NCBI GenBank assembly: GCA_040954595.2
Contig: CM082598.2
Span: 1,860,001-1,924,000 of the forward strand
Length of the DNA: 64,000 nt
Origin: Balanoglossus misakiensis
Taxonomy: Eukaryota; Hemichordata
Direction: 5' to 3'
The notes beneath the pieces were generated by a model. It was not told where the DNA came from. It was given only the letters and a program-made list of their open reading frames with translations, and did not search any database. This document shows positions 53,801 to 62,800 of the stretch, piece by piece. Numbering within the stretch: position 1 is the first letter of the stretch; each line of letters starts with the position of its first letter. Position numbers and translations under genes: made by a program.

Positions 53801-56800
53801 GTAAACTGTCAAATTATGTTGTGTGTACTGTAAAGATATGTCTTATTTTCTGTATCAACCTGGACACATTATGAATTACATTTCTATGTATTTTTTATAC
53901 AGCTATCATCGTACCAGGCACAATCATATTTAATTCTGTAACCTTCGACATGATCGACATCACATGGGGAGGTGTTGATGAAGGCACTGGATACTTCATC
54001 TCGCTGTCACCGGCTGACGATGGAAACACGTATCCAACCTTCCTCATCAGGACAACCACAGATTACACTTTCACTGGATTGACTGCTGGCAAAGAGTATA
54101 CAATAACCGTTGATTATACGGATGCACAGTATGAAGATGCTGAAGCTACAGTGAGGACAAGTAAGGACATCAAATTTATCTGCATACATGTACAGTCAGA
54201 CATGTCCAAACTGAACCCTATTTTATCTGGACACCTGTCTATACCGAACACCTTTTCCCACCCATTTGAGTTTGACATAGAAGCACATGTTAAAATAATC
54301 TCTATGTATATTAAAACAACTCTTAACTGAAATACACCCAAACATTTCTGAGTAAAAAATATTATTTAAATGTCAATGTTTAATTTCATCTTAATATTTT
54401 TTGTCAGATCCAAGATCACCTGGAGCGATAACAATCACTGATACAACACCGACTGAGGTAGCCTTCAGTTGGGTGGCCGCTGCAGGAGACTTTGCAAACT
54501 ATGAGATTTCCTACACACCTGATGGTGGTCTGACTGTGCCAGTGGATGTCGTGGAGTCCACAGTGACCTCGTATAGGATTAGTGAATTGAGTCCAAGTAT
54601 GATGTACACTGTAGCAGTGGCGACCACCGTGGGAACTGGAGTGAACTTGCTCAGAAGTGCTCCAAGCACACAGGCTGTCACAACAAGTAAGTTTGATTGG
54701 TTTTTGACGTTAACCAGTAGAAGTAGTGACTGCGTAGTTGTGCCTAATGATCATGATAAAGCCACTGTTGATTTTATCATAACCTGCCAGGCCTTTGACT
54801 GTTCACATCGCTGCCAAAAAGTGCATGATAATGTGCTTTTGGCAAATCACCTGCTCAAACTCTCCTGGATAATTGCAATTTTCACCACAATAAAATTCTG
54901 GAAAATATCTTATTTTTTGCAGCTGCTATTCCGGAAGGTCAAATTGAAGTACACGAAGTCACCACGACCAGCATTCGCATTCTGTGGGGAGTCACGGCCA
55001 ATGAGAGCGCACTAGGCTATCTGCTGGATATTGAACCTTCTGATGGAGGAAGCTATCCTCGTGTTGAGCAGTTGGATCGGTCAGAATACACTTTCCGTGG
55101 TTTAGTCCCTGGCAGGGAATACACCATCAGTTTGACTGTATCTGGTTTGGCGGAAGTTGATGATGAAATCATTCAAGCTACGGGTGAGTACAAGAACTAG
55201 TGTCATGCAAAATCCAACCATCTCTTGGATCTTCAAAAATGACAAAATCTGGAATAAAATTGAATTTGAAAATTGACTGACCCATCACTTGGAATCTGCT
55301 GCTTCACATAGTACCAGCCATATACAAAAACGTTGAATGGTTTATACTATAAATCGAACATACACTCTCTTGCAGAACCCAATCCCCCTAGTACTTTTGA
55401 AGTGAAGAGTTTCACACCAACCACAATCACAGTGGAATGGACTGCACCTGTGGGCGAAGTCAGTTCCTATGTGTTATCCTACACTGACCCTGACGGTCAG
55501 CTGACCACGGCCGACACCATTCCCAGTAGCGTGACAGAGTATGAATTCACTGGTTTAGAGCCTTCCACTGTTTACACGTTCAAGATCAAGTCCAAGGTGG
55601 TGTCTGACAACAACGATGTGTACAGCGAAGAGAGGACTGTTGTTCAAAGTACAAGTAAGTAACTGTACAATTGGTCAGCCTTGCAAAAGACATTCTGTAA
55701 GCATCCATAGCATTCTTTAGAAATTTATAGAACTTCTATGGAAATCCATAGATTTCTATTTACACCTAAAGCAATTGGAAATATGAAGTGCACATCTTAC
55801 AGTGCTGGGTTGGATTTGCATACATTGCATAGCGGTATAGACTTTTGAAAATCCTGAAGTCTCTCAGCAGGATGACTTAATATGTAAATTTCTGAGTAAA
55901 CATTATCCTATTGACAACTTCCAGCAATAATACCACCTGGCGACATCATAGTCGGTGAAGTGACCACATCCAGTGTCAGCCTTCTCTGGGGAGCCAGCAC
56001 AGATGAGCAGGTCACAGGATATCTCCTCACCATCACACCATCAAGTGGTGGAGACATCGTCTTCCTGCAAAAGGAAGTTATCCGGTACACATATGAAGAC
56101 CTAGTTCCCGGACGCGAATACACCATCAAAGTACAGTTGGCTGGTCCAAACACGTTTTCTGAAGTTGTGGTCAGAACGAGTAAGTATTTTTTAGAATTTA
56201 TATATTTTACCACAGAACTTTATTGAAAACAGTTTTTAAGCATCTGTCTATCCAGCCAGAATTTTCAAAGATGTAAACAAAACAACAATTTCTTACCAAT
56301 TTTTAAACTTTCCAGGACCGATGTCTCCCGGACTTATAACCGTGGACACACAGGAAGAAACATCCCTGGATATTTCCTGGCTGGCCGCAGATGGTGATTT
56401 CAGTGTCTACGAAATAACCATTGAATATCCAGACAGCACCATCAGTGGTCTTGGCGTTGTTAACAAGGACAGCCCAAGGACGTTCCATATTGAAAATCTG
56501 CGACCAGGCACATCGTATGTTATCCGAATCGCGACTAGATTTGGAACACCAGGAGATTACGTCAGAAGTGAACCATCGGAGCTAACAACTTCTACGAGTA
56601 GGTTCTGTTTACGATCTGAAATACAGAAACACAAAAAAGATACAAGCACAATACACTATACACATCCTGAGTTTCAAGTACATAGATTCATGAGAGCAGG
56701 AATTTGTACTTCAATGCAATTTTCTTTCTTATTCTCACAGCCACAATACCACCAGGAGATATTGTCGTGGTTGACGTGACTACAGACAGTATTACGATCC

Positions 56801-59800
56801 TCTGGGGTGCCACTGACAACGAGCAGGCCAACGGCTACATTCTCCTCCTGACACCTGCAGAAGGCGGTTCATACCCCACCTACCTGCCACTGGACACTAT
56901 CACGTACACTTTCCCTGGTTTGACGCCGGGAAGGGACTATGCCATTACTGTACAGATAGCCGGACCTAACATCGGCCGAACTATCAACCAGCAAACAAGT
57001 AAGTTCATTCACTGAACAAGGCAGCTTTTACACAAAAGTTTCGCCTGTTGATTGTGCTGAGACCAATGGGAGGATATGACTTCCATAAGAAAGTACACAG
57101 TATTACACACTCATCTAATTTTTCAATTTCATTTGTACACATGTACATATGTGTGGAAAACTGATTATTTCTGCTGTGCAGACAACACGTGAGAATATGG
57201 TAACATTCTGTCCATCACATTATTTTCTATTCTTTAATTCATTTTCCATTTTGCAGAACCAAATCCACCAGGTTTTGTTGCCGTGACGTCGAAGACCCCA
57301 ACTTCTTTGAGCATCATCTGGCAGGCATCGATTGGTGAATTTGACGTTTATGAGATTTTCTACTCTGAGATCGGACGGGAGCGAATGTCGTACGCAATGG
57401 TGGATGGTGATGAGGAGACAGTCGCGACTATCAGGAATCTGATACCGAACACCGAGTATCTCATTGAAGTTGTTTCCAAGAGTGGGACTCAGAATAGTGA
57501 CTTTTCATCTGTGCAAGACACCACAGGTATGTACGCTGGTAATATATAGTTTTCCACACAATGTGAGATCTCGTGAGACTTGGTTTAATACCACAGCAAC
57601 AGGTTGCTAGCCAAGTAATACAAGTCAAGCTTTGTGTGAAACTAGAATACATGTACAGTAAACAAAAGTGACAACTTTTGTACTGTTGAACACGATGGGT
57701 CATGTGTTAATTGCTTGTCCTGTATCACATGAGAATGCCCTCCCATATAAATTGCCTAGAAACGTGAGATCTCGCAGGATCTTGTGAAGTTCTCAAAATG
57801 GTCTATTGATGGAAATCTCACTTTTTTGCAGAAATCATTCCAACTTCGCAGATTGCTTTGGTGGCAGTGACAACTGACGAGATATCCATCATGTGGGGAG
57901 GTGCCCATCCAGATACTGGCGCAACTGGCTACCTCTTGTCTATTAACCCATCACCAAGTGGACCAACTTTTGTCCCACTCAGCACCATCGAATACAGCTT
58001 CACAGGTCTGGAACCAGGTGTTCTCTACTCCATCACACTTGACGTACTAAGTGCTGACTTCAGAGGCAACTTCACTCAAAGAACAGGTACGTATACCCCC
58101 CCCCCCCCTGTGCCTCTTGTAATTGTCAAAAATTAAACCTGTTTTAATGTTTCCGCTGTTTTTCTCAAATTACAATTGAGATCTGAAGACAATGGAAATT
58201 TATGTCCACTTGGTCTAAAATAAAGGAGAAAAATGGATTAAAATGTTAAAATGATGAACCACATTTTGACAGTGAGAGAAAGTTTTAAGGAAATGCGCCT
58301 TTTGTGCATAAAATGAATATGTTCTTATGCAGTTGTATTGATTGCATCTCATTAATTTTTTTCAGAGCCCCTCGCACCAGTGTTAGTGCTAGATTTAGAG
58401 AAGACAGAAACCTCAATACAAATTGTCATAGACGTCCCAGCCACAGGTACCTTTGACAGATATGAAATATTCTATGGACGAGACCCGAATGAAGCCATCT
58501 ATTCGGGATCAATACCTTCATCTTCTGCCAATCTGGAGTATACTATTACTGGACTGGATCCTGATACAGAGTATGATATCCGAGTTCGGACTTCATCTGG
58601 AAGTGGTGATGATGTCATGACAAGCAGTGTGTTCTCCCTTACCGCTTCAACAGGTAAACATTGTTTATGTTGTTGTGTTGTGTTTTTCTGTCTTTGTTGT
58701 TTGTCGTGATAGTGCATGATGATGATGAACATGATGATAATGATGAAACTGATGGTGGTGATATCAAACCGACTAATTTTCATCTGTTTCTTCGCAAACT
58801 TCCAGTCGCTTTGGGAGCTGCAAACATCGTGGTCATCGACGTAACAACCACTTCCATCAACATCGTCTGGGGACCAAGCGATGACGGCGATGGCTACTTT
58901 GCCATTGCTGCTGCGGCGGGTGAGACACCCAAGTATGCCAGCGTGCCACAAGGAGGCTCCCCAAAGCACACATTCACTGACTTAACACCTGGTACAGTGT
59001 ATGCCATCACAGTACAGGTGACAGGAACAGCGGTGTCAAACTCTATCAGCCAGAGAACAAGTAAGTCCCTGTTGAAGGTTCAGACACTTTGCGAAGTTTT
59101 GATGTAATCATTAATAGTCTCTGTGTAAAGGAATGACATTCAGCCACTTTAACCCAGTTATGTAGACTAAGATGAATTCAATGGATCTCTCCCTCACACA
59201 GGACCTGAAGCACCATCAACAATTGCTGTGCTGGACGACCAGACAACAACAACAAGTATCACTGTCGTCTGGGGTCCACCAATCGGGGACTTCGACAACT
59301 ACGAAGTGACGTACACCGACCCAGAAGACGTGGAACATCTGGTTGAGGTTGTCGCCAAGGACATCGTCCAGTCGACGATCGAGGGACTGGCCCATTCCAC
59401 TACCTACACTGTTTCCGTGGTGACAAAGATCGGCTCTGGTGAAAACGAGATCAGGAGTACACCAATCTCTGTCCAAGTCTCCACTGGTAAGCTATAAATC
59501 CTGCAAGATACTTTTGTATGTGTTTACAAAGTCAGGAGAGACTAAATCTTGATGGGTTTTTTTGTACCATCTATGCATACATGCAGTTATGTGCATTGGA
59601 GCTAATTAATTTACATGTTTAACAGTAGACCTGTGGATAACTTGTTATTTGTAATGTTGAAAATCATTCAAAAAATGTCTTTGACATACATGTAAATGCA
59701 CTATTGCATGTGACTATCTCAGCCTAGTTAAACCATCAATTTCTTTCTCAACCTACAGCTGCCATCCAACCAGGAGAAATCATTGTACGGGAAGTCACCA

Positions 59801-62800
59801 CCACCCGGATTTCAATCCAGTGGGGTCCCGCTGCCATTCCGACAGTTGGTTACCTGGTCACACATGATGAAAATGAAACTCCGATCTTCACGTCAGGGAC
59901 TGAATTCATATTCTCAAATCTTGTGCCAGGCGAGGAATATGAAATCTCTGTCACACCGATAGCAGACAACAACCTGCGAACAAGTATTCTACAGCGAACT
60001 AGTAAGTTGAACAGTATCTGTGCTTATACAATTTGGCCTTTCATAAATACAGCTCGCTAGAAACTGTGAACATTATCAACTTGAAAACAGTCTTAGAAGA
60101 CATACAGCGACGAAGTGTTCATAATTTTTTTTCATGTTTTTTCTCCAACAGAACCTGTCAGTCCAGGCGCGGTCAGCGTTGTTCCAAACGACATCACACC
60201 CACAGCCATCCCAATTTCGTGGGTTGCCGCGGATGGTGTCGTCGAGGGATACAGAGTTTCCTACGTCGCCGAGGACAACACAGAAACTGTGTTCGACACT
60301 GTGGCACCCGACGTGCTGTCTGTTACCATGACTGGATTGCAACCAGGAGAAACCTATGAAATAAGAGTCGTCACGGTTGTGGATGGAGTGACCAGCGAAC
60401 CTTCAACAACTGAAGTCTCAACCAGTAATGTCACATACTTCTCTTACAAGAATTCTATACCATTCTATGTTTTTTTGTCATTTCAAAACATGCAATATAA
60501 TTCTATAGCATTCCATAGATTTTGTCATTTCTATAGAATTGCATCTCCTGAGGGAAATCACCACTTATTTTACATGCATCATCAATATGCGTAAATACCA
60601 TTTTCTTCTGGGAATTCCAAACTGAAATGATGCTGTATTTTCAAAATGTGGATTTAAAATTCATGGAAGTAAACTTGTCTTCTTCTTTTCTAAACAGCTG
60701 CTTTGCAACCAGTCGAAATTGCCATCATTGAATTTGACTCTACGTCCATCTCGATAACTTGGGGGCCAACTGACGAGCCATTGGCTGAAAATTACGTCAT
60801 CATCGCGACATCATTTGGTACGGACACCAGGGCGGTGACGCAGGCGGTTGGAGAAACAACTCTGTATGAATTCACCGACCTGATCCCTGGACGGCTGTAC
60901 ACTATTACTGTACAAGTCACCAACAATGAGGGCAACCTTGATGAACAGTCCATCACACAGCGAACTGGTGAGTTTCATTTATATACCCTGCCTTCACGAT
61001 AGTATGGTCTGATTCTGTGCTTCATGTCCTGTATTTGGGCCTCACAACTATAGATTTTGGGGGTGTGAGGTTCAGCTAGGAACTGAATACGAGTCAGATG
61101 CCAAGCGGATGATACGAGATGTGAAAATTCTCTCTCATCTATTTTTTATGATTGACTTTTGTTGTTGCTGTGTTAAACCTCCAGTACCCCTGCCAGTGGA
61201 GATCATCATCTTCTTGTCAGCGACATCAACTAGTATCAATCTGGCCTGGGATCCACCATCCACCAGTTATTACGATGGATTTGAAGTCTATTACTCCACG
61301 GGAGGTGACCCCCCAGCACTTGCTGCAACTCTCGGACAAGACGATGTCACGTACAATGTGGAAAGATTGAGCGAGGCGACAACGTATAGGGTAGATATTG
61401 TCACTATTGCTGGAAGTGGCACTGATCTTTTGAAGAGTTCTCCCAGAAGTACTCAACAGTCTACATGTAAGTTTCTATCACTTAGAAGTCCATTGGCGGT
61501 AGATCAAAGTGGTGTTATGAATTCTTCTTCAATTGATCTAGCTTACTGTGCGGACCAATTCTACTAAGTGCCATGGAACATATATTTTTCTTGGATTCTG
61601 GCACTTTTTAAATAATGTATGATTGATTGATTGATTGATTGACTGATTGACTGACTGACTGACTAACTGACTGACTGACTGACTGACTGATTGGTTGATT
61701 GATTGATTGATTGATCTGAAAAATCTGAATCTCCAATGAATGCAAAATTTCACTGTATAAAGCTTATCCTGGACTCCTTTATTTATTACCAAATATTTTT
61801 CTCCTTACAGTAACAACTATATTACGCGTGATTACATCCACAAGTAACTTCATCTTTGTGCAATGGATAGAGCAGACATTGAACTTCGAGTATTACACTT
61901 TGACTTATGAACCTGGTAACGGTTCCCCGCCATCCCCGATTACCAACATCCCGCCCAGTCAGCTGACTCAGAACATCGTGGGTCTTATGCCGGGCGAGGA
62001 ATACACTTTGACGCTGTCCGTCTTCAATAATGGTGTTGCCACCAGTTTGGACTCTGTGAAACGAAGAACGGGTAAGCCGAATGATATTATTGCTTACTGG
62101 TGAATGAAGAATATTAAGGCTCGTCTTATGTTTATTTGTGTATCTACTACAGTTTCATGATAGCTTATCAACACAGCCTATATGTGTATAGTCAACATTG
62201 TTATTATTAAAAATTTGAATTTGAAATGTAAAATAAACAGTGTGATGCTTTTAGCAGAATTCAAGCAACACAAGTTTCTGGTTGAGATTCTAATAAAAAT
62301 TTATTAAAGTTCTTGAGCTTTGTTCATCTTCAAGTCTCATAATTATTTTCACCTGTGTTTTTGCAGATCCACTGTCACCAGGACCAGTGACTGTTGAAGA
62401 CTTTGGCGCCGACTTCATTGAAGTCAGCTGGGCAGACCCCAGCAGCGAAACGCTGTTTGATCACTACGAAATCACGTACACCCCTGCAGGTGGCAGGACC
62501 CCCCAGCCCCTGCTGAGACCCAGAGTCCTTGACAACAGGGTGAGACTCGAAGGCCTGAATCCAAGTGAGCTGTACACCGTTAGTATCGTCACGGTGAGCG
62601 GTGACAGCGAGTCGGAGAAGAAGAGCACAGTGCCTTCCAGGGCAACGCAGTTGACAGGTAATCGAACTCAAAACCATTCACACTAGTGCTACTACAATCA
62701 GTACTGATATAAAGATCCCTATTTAACGATATTACCATGTCTTACTGCTGTTATTACCACTAGCCTTACATAAAATATTCTATAGATCTTTATAGCATTC

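Noticed and set aside
54401-55015. Single 204-codon frame spanning exons 53 and 54
   Set aside because: Only its first part is exon 53. Exon 54 is in another frame and both have good splice sites.
61538-61792. Minus-strand Ser-Gln-Asn-rich open frame
   Set aside because: Translation of a tetranucleotide array in an intron.
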